Below, in pieces: positions 1-11,782 of a stretch of DNA of 64,000 nt. Within the stretch, counting starts at the first letter, position 1, and each line of letters begins with the position of its first letter. The notes beneath the pieces are model-generated. The model saw nothing but the letters and a program-made list of their open reading frames with translations, made no database searches and was not told the origin of the DNA. Source of the DNA: Patiria miniata (Eukaryota; Echinodermata; Asteroidea; Valvatida; Asterinidae); the NCBI RefSeq assembly GCF_015706575.1, contig NW_024037055.1, positions 11,508,262-11,572,261 of the forward strand, in the 5' to 3' direction. The translations under genes were made by a program, and so were the position numbers.

Positions 1-655
1 TTTCGGCGCACTGAATTTACAAATCCGTTGATTCCTAGTTACGCTGCAACACACAGTGTACGGGTACCACCTGCAGATCCGATCATCTATAAGTCAACCT
101 CGTCCCCAGGGTGTCGAGCAGTACGCGCCCACCACTACCTGCTCTCTCACTATTGGAAACGCGGTTGGAAATAAAGTAAGCACTGGGGACGAGGTTGTCT
201 ATAAGTCTCATTCTTTTCGACGGAGGTCCAGGATCAGGGCAGGATTGGTATCTTGTCCCTCGTACGTCTCCAGGCTATCCCTTGCATGCCCTGGGACGAT
301 CATGATGGAATCAAGTGCTGCGGTCAGTGCGGATGTTGTAAAAAATCAGATTCAGAGTAAGCTAATCCTGAATCCTCCAATTTTAATACGATTTTGCACA
401 CCCCGCAGGGAGTTGAGGTTGGGAGAGTGGTGGTTCCGGACCAAAATGAAAAAGAATCTGTGGCAAGCCTGGAAGCTCTAAAAAATAGTTGGGGAAAAAA
501 AAGGGGGAATCCCCCAGTGCTAAATTTCTAGAAATCTGAAGTCCTCCAGAAAAAATGAGAAAAAAAAAATTATATTGACATATAACTAGGCCTAGGCCTA
601 ATAAAATGGAGAGAAATATAATCAGACCGACCGTTAAAGGATTTTCTAGATGGAA
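1..655. other. Unassigned sequence left of the Polinton fossil
   Basis: An open frame of 141 codons (56-481, plus) has no recognisable domain, and its composition is that of random frame. The rest is A-rich. The missing left end of the Polinton could lie here, but I see no terminal inverted repeat. Confidence 0.3.
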
Positions 656-700
656 TAAAGCAACGCTCTGTGATTATGTGCAGCGATATAATACCGCACA

Positions 701-3263
701 ATGAATATGTTTATCTTACTCTTAAAAGTCTATATCGAGGGGATAAAAAATTATGAAAGTCAATTTAAAAACTTGAATAAAAAGACACGTCAACTTAAAA
801 CAATTGTAGACGATCATAATTTAGAATTTGTACCGACAGGTTATAAAGGCCGATTTTTGAAGAAAAAAAATGTAATCTCGGCGATTAAAACATACAGACA
901 ACCCGAAGACTTTATACAGAGGCAGCTTTTAGAGAAACGAGAAGGTTTAAAAATTACTAGAAACTGGGAATTAAATCCTAGACTTTATAACAACGATTTA
1001 GTCAATTTTTTTTATTCTCACAAGGGACAAATAGTAAATAAAATCATATCGGAATTGAGATAGCTCAGAGGTTTAAAGTAGAGCTTGTACTAAAAATAAG
1101 ATCAAAAAATCAAACCACATATATAATCAAAACGATCGAAGCTATTCATTATAGCAAGCAGAGAGCCGTTTTAAATCAAAGTCAAATAAAACGGGTTTTA
1201 AAAGAAGTGATCGATAAGCTATTAAAAAAGGATGAAAGGTATATAGTCGTGTTCCCTAACGTGGCGCACTTCGAAGCTTACCCAACTTTCCTTGTGTAGT
1301 GTTGCCAAACCTCTTTTTTGATAAACCTCAAATTTATGCAGTGAAATACTGGTACTTTTACCTTTTTAATGCTTGCTGTTTAACCTCTGTGAACAATTTC
1401 GGTTTCACAAAATTTCATCCGAAATGCAAAAACGGTCGCGTCCGGAAATTGGGCACAAATTGGCGGAGTGTTCCCTAACGTGGCGCACTTGAATAAATCT
1501 CGGAAAATTCCAAATTAACATTTAGGAATTTCTGTAAACTTGATAAATTCTGATAAATCATTATTATCTTAACTTACAAACCTAGCCAGATGTTTGTCAG
1601 AAAATTTTTTTTTTTATTTTTCGGGGCATTTTCAAAGGGTTCACTTTGCACTTGAAAATAAAATCGGAAAATCACGCCAAAATTATTTTTTCTTTTAACT
1701 TTGTAACGGGTAAATAAACTCGCGATTTATAAACGGGAGTGTTTAGAACTTGATGAAATTTCACTTTCTGTGAAATTTCAGTTAAAACCTTTGCTCTAGC
1801 TAGGCGATACAGGCAAAAAATCAAAGTGCGCCACGTTAGGGGCCGCGCCACGTTAGGGTACATCAACAATACGAATTAAGGATCGGGTTGGGTAGTTGAT
1901 AAAATACTCGCGTTATACATCAACGTAAACAGATTTAATCCCGCGAGGGGTAGTTCTTATATAAATCTACCCGAACATCTCAAAATTAAACAGGCGATGA
2001 TCAACATACAAAACGAAGATTATGAGTGTTTGAGATGGTGTTTGAGAGCTGCCTTAGGATTGTACACGGATAAAGTAAAAAATCAAATCAAAAATAATCC
2101 TAAATATAAAATCAACGAAAGCATTTAATCGATTTACACTGAAAACGACGGACTCAAATTGAAAGGCGTTGACTTTCCAACAATGGTTGATCAGATACCC
2201 ATGATAGAAAAACAAAATAATTTATTGATAAATGTACATGTGTATGGTTATGAGTGTGATATATATCCATTATACGTGTCTAAAAACTTTGAATCAGAGT
2301 CACGAGAGGTCGATCTGCTTTTGTTTTCTAAAGGTGACAAGAATCACTATTGTTGGATAAAACATTTTACGAGATTGCTTAACGACGTTACGAAACATCA
2401 ATGTTAGAAATATTTGTGTTGAAGATGTCATTGTCATTTCACCAATCAAGCAAAATTAGAAAGACATACCGCTGATTGTAAGGGTATAGATGCACATCCA
2501 TCAAATATTGTATTTCCTACGGGTAAACCAAAATACGAAAACTGACAACTAGTCGAAAGAGACGTACCAATATTTAAAAACTGTAGGCATAAACAAAAAG
2601 CACCATTTGTCATTTATCCTGACTTTGAATCTATATTAGAAAAAACACCAGCATCGGGTGAAGAGGCAAACACAAAAAAAGACCCATGTTCACTGAGCTA
2701 GCGGTTATTCGCTGGTCGTCGTCTGATGCGACGGTAAAAATATGTATCAACAGACTTATAGAGGTAAAGATGCCGCAATTAAATTTGTAAAAACCGTGTT
2801 AGAATTACAGTTAGAAATAAATGCTATATTTAATCTTTGTCAACCCATGGACGATTATGAAAACTCGACCAATTGTCAATGTCAAAACCCCAAAGAACCT
2901 GAAAAGAAAAAAGAAAAAGAAGAATACGTGAACAATAAGGGATTTACCAAGTTTAAATGTCTAAACTGCAAAAAGAAGATTAGCAAATTTAGAAGGGTGA
3001 GAGATCACTGTCACGTCACGGGTAGATATAGAGGTGCTGCACACGCCTATTGTAACCTTAAACTGAGAATTAAACCCAGTTGTACACCGATACTGGTCTT
3101 TTTTCACAATTTACAAAATTACGACGCGCATTTAATCATGCAGGATATGACAAAATACAATAGCGAAACAGAAATACAAGTTATCGCTAAAAATTCTTCA
3201 AAAAGTATATTTCGATTTCGATAGGAAATCTACGATTTTTAGACTCGTTTAGTTTTACGATAT
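701..3263 (+). pseudogene. Polinton DNA polymerase B, N-terminal and exonuclease part (fossil)
   Basis: Fragments of the N-terminal half of a Polinton PolB. Visible pieces are the N-terminal segment conserved in Polinton polymerases near 1990-2050 (residues LINIQ-like), a Cys/His zinc-finger-like piece near 2420-2480, an exonuclease DFE motif near 2620, and at 2742-3224 a Cys-rich block with the HCHVTGRYRGAAHAYC signature followed by an HNLQNYD exonuclease motif. These motifs are typical of the family. The copy is broken in several places and holds the 1254-1858 insert. It would have acted as the replicative polymerase of the element. Confidence 0.8.
1254..1858. mobile_element. MITE-like insert with CCCTAACGTGGCGC inverted ends
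   Basis: The left end CCCTAACGTGGCGC (1254-1267) is matched in inverse orientation at 1845-1858. The longer motif CCCTAACGTGGCGCACTT recurs in direct orientation at 1473-1490 and inverted at 1824-1841, so the unit has duplicated subterminal repeats. No coding capacity is seen. It sits inside the Polinton PolB region. The superfamily is undetermined; the target duplication is not clear. Confidence 0.65.
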
Positions 3264-3958
3264 TGTGGCGCAAATTACTATAGCAGCCTAGTCTCAGACA
3301 CAACCTCAGACACAACCTTCCGAGCGTACGCCGAGAGCATCTACGGGGAAGAGACGGTAGGCATTAGCTTGCGCGCGCTGACAGGCGTGTGCTGGGTGGT
3401 GCGGTGAAGGCGGGCTGGCATAAGGAGGCACGGAGTCCGCGGAGGCTACTGGAGGCGGAGCAACATACAGCGATCTGCCGATTGTAACGTGACGGAGCCG
3501 GAAGGGCGCGCTCATCTACCCGCTGCCTCGAGGAAGGATCCTGACTGGAAACGGTCGAGGGCGGGAGAGTGGAGGCGCACAGGAATGCCAGAGGCGTACG
3601 GTTTCCCCGGATTCAGAGGCTATCCCCAGCCAGGCATCGCCGTGCTGCCCAGCACTGCCTTACCATAGCGGCTTATGCGAGGCTACCCATGTAGAGATAA
3701 TTGAGAGGCTCAGAGACCAATCACCTATTAGAGGCTATTTTAACGAGAGGTCCATCATTAAGACATAATTCGGTGTAAATAAATCAATCAGTAATCGAGG
3801 TCATTGACTGTTGTGTACTTAATTGTCTGTCCTTGTCCATCTTGGAGGCTGAAGGGGTGGGTGAGTGCCGTTACACTTATAGGGCGGTATATTTCCATCC
3901 ATCCAAACAGGCCTGCATTCCCGGCTGCTGGGGTACTGATCCTAAGCTAGGTTGTCTG

Positions 3959-4657
3959 TGTAACGCAATTCTGCTGCCTTGTTTGCATAAACCCTTGCAC
4001 TCTCATGAGGTCATTGACGCTTTCCACACAAATGTAGGCTACTTGTGGAATATAACTAGGTTTAATCTGAAATTAACCACAGATCAAATAACAATTGTAA
4101 GTATGTTTTCATGACACTAAAACAATACACATACTTAAACCATATGAGGAGTAAATTATTCAGTTAATTTAGTGTCGAACAGATATAATAACAAAATCAG
4201 GAATGTGACAGCATTACAAATCCCCATGTGTTATTCCCCCCAAACATGTCTGCCCCTCAGAGTCCCAATCCTAACAATGATTGCACGCAAAATAGTCATG
4301 AAACCAAAGACTCACGACTTTGTTGAGCACAGATCAACTACAGCAAACTAGCAGAAAAGACGTCAGGTCAAACTGCCTTGAATGTCGCTTTCTAATAGTT
4401 ATTAATTAAAACAAAGATCTTGGGCAGATTATCTTTCCCCAAAACTGTGAACTTGATGCAGAAAGCCCACATGAAACAATGCACACTAGCATATGTCTGT
4501 GTCTTGACTCTATAGCACGAAACTTTGTATATGCACAACATAAACAAGACTAAGACCTCGTGGGTGATACAGAGATTATTGGCCTCCACGGAAGACATTT
4601 CGGTGTAACATGATAAAATGTATGTCCAAATAATCCTTACGGAAAGCATGTGTTACA
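3959..4657 (-). repeat. BEL/Pao 3' LTR
   Basis: Direct repeat of 11031-11731, with TGTAAC...GTTACA ends. This is the downstream LTR relative to the minus-strand polyprotein. Confidence 0.93.
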
Positions 4658-4816
4658 TTCCGGCCCCTTAAATGTAAGAGTAATCAACGAACATTTACAA
4701 TCACACAAGTAACCGAGCTTAACAGTAAACCTTATAAAACGATTAAACTTTAAACTGGAACCTAAACGTGTTGCCTTATAACTAAGAACTTGGTCCAATT
4801 GGGTAAGGAGATGCTT

Positions 4817-6154
4817 CTAGTCTTTAACACCTTCTAACAGACACAGTTTGGTGATTGGCCTGACATGACTTCCAGTGGCTGTCCGTACTTCCACACTCCT
4901 AACCAGACCGTCGGCTCCAGGGAAGGTCTTCAAAATCCTCGCTAGAGGCCACTGACTTCTGGGCAAATTGTCATCCTTGACCAACACCAGGTCACCAGCC
5001 TTGAAATTGGCTTGTGGCTCAAGCCAACGTTGTCTGCGTTGAAGTGTGGGAAGATACTCTGCAGTCCAACGCTTCCAGAACCTTTCAACCAGCAACTGTA
5101 CGTGTTTCCATCGCTTCCCTTACTGGTCAGTTGCTTTCAAGTCACGGAGTGGAACTGGATGCCCATGTCCAAGCTTCAACACATGATTGGGAGTAAGGGG
5201 TTCGAGATCTTTCGGATCGTCGGAGACTGCTGTGATGGGTCGGTCATTTACGATAGACTCCACTTCGCAGAACAATGTGTCGAGTCTCTCGTCATCAAGT
5301 ACCTCATCACGCAGAAGTGAACTCAGAACTTTCCGGCAGGTACGAATCTGGCGCTCCCAAACGCCTCCCATGTGGGAGGCCGCTGGCGGGTTAAACTGCC
5401 ATTCGACCTTTCTGCTTTCCTGTAAGCGCTCAATAGCTGCCCTTAGCTCCCTTTCTGCTCCAACAAAGTTAGTCCCGTTGTCGGAATAGATTTTCTCCGG
5501 GGTTCCTCGCCTTGCCGCAAACCTTAGGAAGGCATTGAGGAACGAATCAGTTTCTAGAGAGTGTAGCTTCTCCAGGTGGACTGCTCTGATTCGCATACAG
5601 GTGAAAATACAGCCATAGCGCTTTTCCCTGCTCCTCCCTCGTTTGACATGAAACGGTCCGAAGCAATCAACCCCAACGTGGGTGAACGGTGGTTTGCCTG
5701 GAGTCACTCTGTAGGCAGGTAGGTCGGCCATACGTTGAACGCCAGGCAGTCCCCGAAGTTTTCTACAGAGCACGCACTCCTTCAAAATGCGGTTGATCAA
5801 AGGTCGCACCTTGGGAACCCAATATTGTCGTCTTATCACAGAGAGCACATGCTCTTTGTCCGAATGGCCAGATAGCAATTCATGTGCATGACGTACTATC
5901 AAAGTGGCCAGATGACTATCACGAGGTAGTATCACTGGATGATTGCAAGTGGGCCCGACTGGAGAGTGTCGCAGTCTACCACCAAGCCTCAATACCCCAT
6001 GGTCATCTACGCATGGTTCGAGACAATACACAGGACTCTGTCTCTGCACGGAAGTCTTTCCCGCCAACAAATCACGGAACTCCTTCTTGTAGTGCCTTCT
6101 CTGAATGCTCCTGATTATGGCCAGCTCCGCATCTTGCAGTTCACCCACAGTCAA
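4817..6154 (-). pseudogene. BEL/Pao integrase region (fossil)
   Basis: Minus-strand integrase. It shows an HHCC zinc-binding module (HELLSGHSDKEH... then CVLCRK), core residues in HVGVDCFGPF, YSDNGTNFVG and the SHMGGVWERQIR helix, and a C-terminal tail with GDLVLVKDDNLPRSQWPLAR, which is typical of BEL/Pao. It follows RT-RNase H in the polyprotein. Part of a fossil element. Confidence 0.9.
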
Positions 6155-6194
6155 CCTCTGGTTTCCCTTATCTCCACTATCCAGGTTCCTGGGC

Positions 6195-7049
6195 CTATGG
6201 AGTCGCAGCCACTTTGGGCACCCATGTGACCGCCCTTTTGAGACGATACAAAGACGAGTATCTGCTGATCAACCTGTGAGTGGGGTCATCCTGACCAACG
6301 ACATCTATGGCTCGGGACAGTGCTACCTTTCTCACTTCCTTGTCCTTTTCCAGCAGACTAGGAATTTGTGGAGTCACAGGCCAACTGTCCTCAGTCTGCC
6401 ACAAGAAATCAGGACCCTTTCTCCATCTTATCTTGTCAAGCATACTCTGGGCATCGAGCCCCCTAGATGCATCGTCAGCAGGATTCTGCTGTGTATTGAC
6501 ATATCTCCACTGACTGGCGGTAGATCCATCATGAATTGTGGCAACTCTGTTTGCAACAAACGTTTGGAGACGCTTTGATTGGTTACTTATGTACTGGAGT
6601 ACCACTGTACTGTCTGTCCAGAACGTTGACCCTTTCACCTGAACCCTTAGTTCTCTTCTGAGCATCTGGTCCATCTTCACTGCAATAACTGCAGCAGATA
6701 GCTCTAGTCTAGGGATAGTCATGGTTTTCAACGGTGCGAGTCGTGATTTGCCAATCAGAAAGCTGCAGTGAACATCACCATCAGTGTTGACAAAGCGGGC
6801 AAAAGAAACGGAGCCATAGGCATCTTGTGAAGCGTCAGCAAAATGATGCAAACGACATTCCTCAACAATTCCAAAATCATCAGGAATCAGACACCTATCA
6901 ACAGAAAACTGCTCCAGCTTGGGAAGATCATCCAGCCACCTGGTCCACTGATCTTGCGTACTGACTTCCAATGGCTCATCCCAGCCCTTCCCAACTATTC
7001 TACACTCATTTTGGAACATGATCTTGGCCAACAGAACAAATGGACACAC
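6195..7049 (-). pseudogene. BEL/Pao RNase H region (fossil)
   Basis: Minus-strand part of the polyprotein after RT. The RNase H motif FADASQDAYGSVSF and the DST(VV) and ADDASRG motifs are visible, in the usual place between RT and integrase. Confidence 0.88.
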
Positions 7050-10000
7050 GAACCCAAGAGGATCGTAAACGGAGCTCAGAATGCTTAACAGACCTCAGAA
7101 TGCTTAACAGACCTCTCTTAGTGTGACATCCTCGCCTTGACTTTATCTTGACTCCAATCTGATCACTTTCGGTATCCCAACATACTCCTAAGGCCCTTTC
7201 CACAGGAAGACGTTCATGATCAAGGTCCAGGTCGGTGACTGTCTTGGCTCTTTCAGCCATCGGTACGGAATCCATGACCTTTCTGCTACTGCAGATCCAC
7301 TTAGTCAAGTGGAAGCCACCTTTAGCTAGAAGGTGCGTCAGCTGCTTCACCATGAATGCTGCATCATCCTCCGACTTGAAGGATTTAAGAAGATCATCAA
7401 CGTAGAAGTTCTCTTTTACTGCCTGGACTGCATCACTGCTGAACATATCCTCGTTGTCATCTGCCGTTCGCCGAAGAGCAAATGCAGCGCAACTCAGACT
7501 CCATACCCCTCCGAAAAGGTGGACCGTCATACGAAACACTTCAGGAGGTCGAGTAGCATCCCCTTCAGGCCACCATAGGAATCGTAACACATCTCTGTGT
7601 TCCTTGGAGACTCCAACCTGATGAAACATCTGCTCGATGTCTCCCATCAATCCAACTTTGTGCTCTCGGAAACGGGTAAGGACTCCAACTAACTTGTTCA
7701 TCATGTCCGGCCCCTGTAATACTCTGTCATTTAACGAAGTACCACAGCATCTGGCAGTGCAATCGAACACAACTCTAAGCTTTTCAGGCTTGTTGGGGTT
7801 CAGAACGCAGTGATGAGGTAAGTACCAAGTTTGTCCCGTTGATGATGCCAGCTCGTGCTCAGGCACCCTCTCAGCAAACCCTCTGCTCAACAGATTTTGT
7901 ATCTCTGCACAGTATCTTGAGTGCAAACCGGGGTCCTTGGTAAACCGCTTGGCAAGGGATTGCAAGCGCCTTTCTGCAACAATCCTGTTCTCAGGCAAAT
8001 CGGGAGTGTCCGACTTGAATGGTATGTCTAACTGGTAGTGGCCATCAACAAGATTGACTGAGTCATTCCATGTCTTGACTGCCTTCTTGTCATCCAGTGA
8101 CATGGTTCTGTCATCTGATAGGTCTGCAGTGTCAAGCTTCCAAAATCGCTCAACCTGAGCTTCAAGGCCGCCTTGAACAAAGTTGGACACTGCTGCTGGA
8201 CTCCCACTGGCTAACGGTCCATTCACCGTCCATCCAAGGCAGGTTCTGACTGCGTAGGGTTCGCCTTCCACACCACGCCTCACCTCTAATGGAACCAGGG
8301 CCTGTGGGACATCTTGTCCAATGAGAATCGCTACACCATCTTTAGCTACGCATGGAACGGGGATGTCTCTCAAGTGTTCAAACTTCTTCACATCTTCAAG
8401 GGTAGCACAGGAATCTCGCAGAGTGGGAAACTCTTTCAGAGCGTGAATCTCTGGTATGCAGAAAGACTTTCTGGTATGGGCCTTGCCGACAATTCCAGAC
8501 ACGTCCAACGAAAGCACAACTGTTTGAACCTGTGCATTCTCGTTCAACGTGTCCAGAGACAAAGATTGTGGGGTGCCCTTTACACCCAGCATTTCCACTA
8601 ACTCCATTGTGCAGAACGACCTGTTGCTCCCGGGATCAAGAAGAGCATTTGTCTTGAGCCACTCCCCACTATCCGCACCTCTCACCATCACGGCGACAAC
8701 TGGTAGGGCTATCTTAGAGTGTTCTTGACTGGACCCACAAGCGAGACTTGTTGCTCCGACTTTCTGATCATCAGGCGATTCTTTAGGAGCACCTCCATCT
8801 TCAGAATTCGCTCTCTGGAATACACCATGTAACAGCCTCGAGTGTATTCCTCTACATCCTTGGAAACTGCAGGGAGCTGCTTTACACTGCCTTGAAAAAT
8901 GCCTACTGGAGAGACAGTTGAAACACAGCTTGTTTTCACTCGCCACTTTGACTCGGTCAGTAGGAGACATCTTACCAAAGTTGTCGCATGCCACGAGTGC
9001 ATGTTCCCCAGAGCACAATGGACAAGCTGTCTTTTTCACCAATTCGTTCTTGCCACATTGACGCTTGGACGAGTCAGTCCCAACCTGAGACCTGTGGTCG
9101 AACTCACTGGTGGCTTGGATATTATAGTTGGATCCCTTCTTCTTGGGTGATTTCTCATTGCTGTGCCGGTCCTCCAAACCATAAACGGGATCATTTGCCT
9201 CTCGAGCTACTTTGCTGATAAACTTGACAAGTTCTGCAACATTGGGGTAGTGGCCAGTCTTGTCCAGAATGCCCACAGCTTTCGAACGCCATTTACCCTG
9301 CACGAATTGTGGCAGTCTCTTTACGATGAGGCTAAGGCTCCTTTTAGTGTCAACTTCTCCAAGCTTTTTCATCGCTGTCAGAGTGAGTGTGCAGCTCCGA
9401 AGATCGTCAGCTAACTTCTGGATACCTCTGCAATCCCCTGGCAGGATGCACGGGCCCTCTGTAAGTTTACTGACCCAAGTTTCCGAAATCCTGTAATCGT
9501 TACCAAAGCGTTCACGTAGCAATGCCCTTGCCCTTGTGTAGCCCTCATCCGGATGCATGACAGCACAACATCTGATAACTGCCAGCGCCTCTCCGCAACA
9601 ATACTGGAACAGGCGATTTAGCTTGGCGCTGGCCCCAACGCTGGTTTTGCCAACAGCTGCATCAAAGCTAGAGATGAAGATCCAGTATTCAAGAGGATCC
9701 CCATTGAACTTGACCAGCTCACACTTTGGCAAGAGCAGCGTGTCAATCATCTCACGTTGCAAAGGAATTGCTGCCATGGGCGATGATGGTTGCACTGGAG
9801 CAGATGGCTGCGGGTTACCAGTTAACCACTGATCCACCTTCTCTGCAGCCGTCGACCCAACTAAACTTGGCTTAGGCTCGTCTTCATGTGAAGATTGTTC
9901 AATGTCTCCCAGAGCCCTTTGCTCTGCCTCTGCCTTGGCAATTTCCAGCTGGAGTTCGCAGTCTCGCTTACGCTGAGCAAGTCTAAACTCTTCCTCTTCA

Positions 10001-10134
10001 ATGGCTTTCAATGCTATCCTGCTTGCGGCTTCTGCCTGAAGGCCTGCTAAAGTAGCAGCTGCCTTGAGCCTAGCACTACTAATTGAACTGGAAGTACCAG
10101 CCTTGCTGGATTTACTGGCATTTGAAATTGACAT
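7006..10134 (-). pseudogene. BEL/Pao Gag, protease and reverse transcriptase region (fossil)
   Basis: A long minus-strand frame of about 1040 codons. The N-terminus is a charged coiled-coil-like Gag segment. A CCHC knuckle (CFNCLSSRHFSRQC) lies near residue 405, a retropepsin-like LLDPGSNRSF motif near residue 500, and RT with LRVVFDCTA, LMGDIEQMFHQV and the catalytic FYVDDLL box in the C-terminal third. The domain order and YVDD are standard for BEL/Pao. Confidence 0.92.
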
Positions 10135-10364
10135 TGTGAACTATCAAATTACAGCAGTGAAAATGGAATAGCAGTACGTTATGATCAATACCAATATTAT
10201 ATAAATCAGAAAAGAATTTACCAACCAGTCAATCAATAAATCAACACAATTATGTGAATAAAATGTAAATTATGTGAAATACCGAACACTACAAGTAATA
10301 AGCAAGAAAATTACACAACAATCAAGCAATAAATCGAACACACGTGCAGTTCAAAGTATACAGT

Positions 10365-10725
10365 TCGATGAACTTGGGATATCCTCGAACACGGTCAGAT
10401 GCTCGTCCAAAGTTCAAAGGTCACTGATCACATTTCGATGAACTTGGGATATCCTCGAACACGGCATCAGGTGCTCGTCCAAAGCTCAAAGGTCACAGGT
10501 CACGGTTCGATGAACTTGAGATATCCTCAAACACGGCATCAGGCGCTCGTCCAAAGCTCAAAGGTCACAGGTCACGGTTCGATGAACTTGAGATATCCTC
10601 AAACACGGCATCAGGTGCTCGTCCAAAGCTCAAAGGTCACAGGTCACAGTTCGATGAACTTGGGATATCCTCGAAACACAGAATCAGGTGCTCGTCCAAA
10701 GTTCAAAGGTTACAGTACATGTACA
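10365..10725. repeat. Five tandem ~72-bp repeats in the BEL/Pao leader
   Basis: Units starting TTCGATGAACTTG occur near 10365, 10433, 10506, 10578 and 10650, between the 5' LTR and Gag. Three central units carry AAGGTCACAGGTCAC, two AGGTCA-type half-sites one base apart. Confidence 0.85.
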
Positions 10726-11030
10726 GGTATACGAACTTGGCCGCAATCAAATTGTCCAAGATGATTCACAATTCAAATCTTGTCCCCTTCTGGACCACGA
10801 TGAAATACCTGATGATTACGGCTCTCAGTCTCACCATGTAGGGCGCAAGTTGGGTCAGTCAACTGCATACACTCAACATCAGGTGCAATGCACACAACCC
10901 CTGGACTGTGAACATCATGGGTGGTTGTCAGGTAAGTACTGATGGCGGGCAGCCGTCTCAATTTGGTCGCCAACGTTGACTGGAACGCCATAACTCCAAT
11001 AACTTGGAGAGTGACTCAAAGTCATTAAAC

Positions 11031-11731
11031 TGTAACGCAATTCTGCTGCCTTGTTTGCATAAACCCTTGCACTCTCATGAGGTCATTGACGCTTTCCACA
11101 CAAATGTAGGCTACTTGTGGAATATAACTAGGTTTAATCTGAAATTAACCACAGATCAAATAACAATTGTAAGTATGTTTTCATGACACTAAAACAATAC
11201 ACATACTTAACAAACCATATGAGGAGTAAATTATTCAGTTAATTTAGTGTCGAACAGATATAATAACAAAATCAGGAAAATGACAGCATTACAAATCCCC
11301 ATGTGTTATTCCCCCCAAACATGTGTGCCCCTCAGAGTCCCAATCCTAACAATGATTGCACGCAAAATAGTCATGAAACCAAAGACTCACGACTTTGTTG
11401 AGCACAGGTCAACTACAGCAAACTAGCAGAAAAGACGTCAGGTCAAACTGCTTTGAATGTCGCTTTCTAATAGTTATTAATTAAAACAAAGATCTTGGGC
11501 AGATTATCTTTCCCCAAAACGGTGACTTGATGCAGAAAGCCCACATGAAACAATGCACACTAGCATATGTCTGTGTCCTGACTCTATAGCACGAAACTTT
11601 GTATATGCACAACATAAACCAGACTAAGACCTCGTGGGTGATACAGAGATTATTGACCTCCACGGAAGACATTTCGGTGTAACATGATAAAATGTATGTC
11701 CAAATAATCCTTACGGAAAGCATGTGTTACA
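11031..11731 (-). repeat. BEL/Pao 5' LTR
   Basis: Direct repeat of 3959-4657, upstream of the minus-strand polyprotein, with the same TGTAAC...GTTACA ends. Confidence 0.93.
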
Positions 11732-11782
11732 GTCTGGGTAAAGGGACTGCGGATCGGGTCACAGATATTCCCGCCACAATAT

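Larger units (their letters stand above)
3959..11731 (-). mobile_element. BEL/Pao LTR retrotransposon, nearly whole fossil
   Basis: The element has two direct LTRs (3959-4657 and 11031-11731) beginning TGTAAC and ending GTTACA, and a 5-bp target duplication GTCTG (3954-3958 and 11732-11736). The polyprotein lies on minus in the order Gag, aspartic protease, RT, RNase H, integrase, which is the BEL/Pao order. A purine-rich tract (minus strand) abuts the left LTR. The LTRs differ at roughly a dozen positions by eye out of about 700, so it is fairly young compared with its surroundings. It looks nearly whole with only a few breaks. Confidence 0.93.
3264..11778. mobile_element. Probable solo LTR inserted in the Polinton, itself split by BEL/Pao
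   Basis: The insert starts TGTGGCG (3264) and ends CGCCACA (11778). It is flanked by the 4-bp duplication ATAT (3260-3263 and 11779-11782), and Polinton PolB sequence resumes directly afterwards. Removing the BEL element leaves about 737 bp with TG...CA ends, no coding region, and an AATAAA-like signal near 3777. This is the look of a solo LTR, probably Gypsy-like from the 4-bp duplication. The family is inferred. Open frames inside it have no protein-family features. Confidence 0.65.

Noticed and set aside
3306-3515. Pro/Ser-rich minus-strand frame
   Set aside because: It lies in the non-coding solo-LTR sequence and has no domain.
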